Assembly: GCA_037953745.1 (NCBI GenBank) | Contig: JBAKBP010003203.1 | Span: 1 to 64,000, forward strand | Length of the DNA stretch: 64,000 nucleotides | Reading direction: 5' to 3' | Source of the DNA: Lithodes maja | Taxonomy: Eukaryota > Arthropoda > Malacostraca > Decapoda > Lithodidae | In this document: positions 63,433 to 64,000 of the stretch, piece by piece | Position numbering within the stretch: the first letter of the stretch is position 1 | How the letters are laid out: each line of letters starts with the position of its first letter | Position numbers and translations under genes: made by a program | Notes under the pieces: generated by a model | Database searches by the model: none | What the model was told of the DNA's origin: nothing | The model's input: only the letters and a program-made list of their open reading frames with translations

Positions 63433-63468
63433 GCTTTGCGCAGTGGCAGTATCGTAACCAATGAGGTT
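63433..63468 (+). pseudogene. U4 snRNA 5' fragment
   Basis: 36 nt starting GCTTTGCGCAGTGGCAGTAT and running to CCAATGAGGTT correspond to the 5' end of spliceosomal U4 RNA (U4/U6 stem II and the start of the 5' stem-loop). The match ends there. No Sm site or 3' stem-loop follows, so it is a truncated copy or the head of an snRNA-derived repeat. Confidence 0.8.
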
Positions 63469-63839
63469 ATACTGAGTTGTGTGGATATATAGTCACTGAC
63501 AAAGAAGCTCGAAACATTAAATTGGTTAAAGTTAGTAGACATTCACCATCCTTCCTCGCACCTCGGTTTGGGCTACCTCCAAAGGGTAGCCAAGTCGCAC
63601 CCCACCTGCTCGTGGTATCCTCGCAGACACCCAGTATTCATTTCTTTTTCCATACCTTAATTTTTCTTCTTCTTGGGTGACACAAACGGGGGCGGCGCTA
63701 CCTGGGTTTTACCCAGGTAGTTATTTTATTTTATCAGCTTTTTTAAGTGATTGGTTTAATTTATTTTTAGCCAAGGGAGTTTGGTTGTTTTTAATTTAGA
63801 TTAGTGTATTTTTAATTGTAGGCTATATAGGTATAAACA
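63469..63839. other. Unassigned sequence after the U4 fragment
   Basis: Includes a CTACCTGGGTTTTACCCAGGTAG hairpin (about 63699-63721) and GGGCTACCTCCAAAGGGTAGCC (about 63569-63590), both strong dyads. No ORF. Confidence 0.5.
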
Positions 63840-64000
63840 ATGGCCAGCCAAGGCAAACGGAGGCAGAGTTTGTTGGGAGATGAAGAGAGCTATGAATTTG
63901 AGGGATTTCTGGCAGAGGGTAATGAAATGGAGGATCAATTGACTGTAGTGAAGAGACAGATGATGGGTCTGTTGAGATGGAAGGGAGTTATGGAGAATTG
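63840..64000 (+). CDS. Open reading frame running off the window, unknown protein
   Basis: ATG at 63840, open to the last base (53 complete codons). The product is hydrophilic, MASQGKRRQSLLGDEESYEF..., with alternating acidic and basic residues and no signal or membrane segment in view. It may be the first ORF of another retroelement or a host gene; nothing distinguishes these. Confidence 0.35.
   Translation, partial: MASQGKRRQSLLGDEESYEFEGFLAEGNEMEDQLTVVKRQMMGLLRWKGVMEN

Overview
This 64 kb window is eukaryotic and consists almost entirely of transposable elements nested inside one another. I find no host single-copy gene that I can name. The mix points to an arthropod, most probably a decapod crustacean. 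It has several LINE types, one with a 3' tail of CAATTAGGTGAGTACA units, Penelope-like elements next to (TA)n tracts, piggyBac and pogo relatives, DIRS-like tyrosine-recombinase elements, SINEs and TTAGG-type motifs. The organism is inferred; the elements are seen directly.

Layout. 1-8614: a minus-strand Ty3/gypsy-type LTR retrotransposon with an intact 1699-residue polyprotein in which integrase lies before reverse transcriptase (the Gmr1 arrangement), and a SCAN-like capsid. The window starts inside its 3' LTR. 8615-12865: two short palindromic TTAA elements, then anonymous AT-rich sequence. 12866-37606: a giant imperfect palindrome. Its two arms are inverted copies of each other around a 1.37 kb spacer, and the spacer holds an array of GAGT motifs spaced 10-11 bp apart. 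Later insertions in only one arm can be read against the uninterrupted other arm: two solo LTRs, a full Mag-type gypsy element, TTAA miniature elements, SINEs, a truncated LINE and a Penelope-like fragment. 37607-41160: a 210-bp element with 27-bp inverted repeats, a Penelope-like 3' end with a GIY-YIG domain and hammerhead-like core, and a broken THAP domain. 41161-53882: remnants of DIRS-like elements (RNase H, tyrosine recombinase, hairpin repeats) interrupted by an intact 981-residue LINE ORF2, a pogo/Tigger derivative and a piggyBac miniature element. 53883-55760: a broken zinc-ribbon ORF and several minisatellites. 55760-64000: a piggyBac element with an intact 600-residue transposase. 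It is followed by a damaged LINE split by a SINE and by a TTAA element, a 36-nt U4 snRNA fragment, and an open reading frame running off the window.

The potentially active genes are the gypsy polyprotein, the LINE ORF2 and the piggyBac transposase. The numerous TTAA miniature elements need a piggyBac-type transposase to move, and one of them (51183-51662) visibly shares its left end with the transposase-bearing copy. The palindrome arms serve as an internal reference from which insertion boundaries, target duplications and relative order can be read without other genomes.
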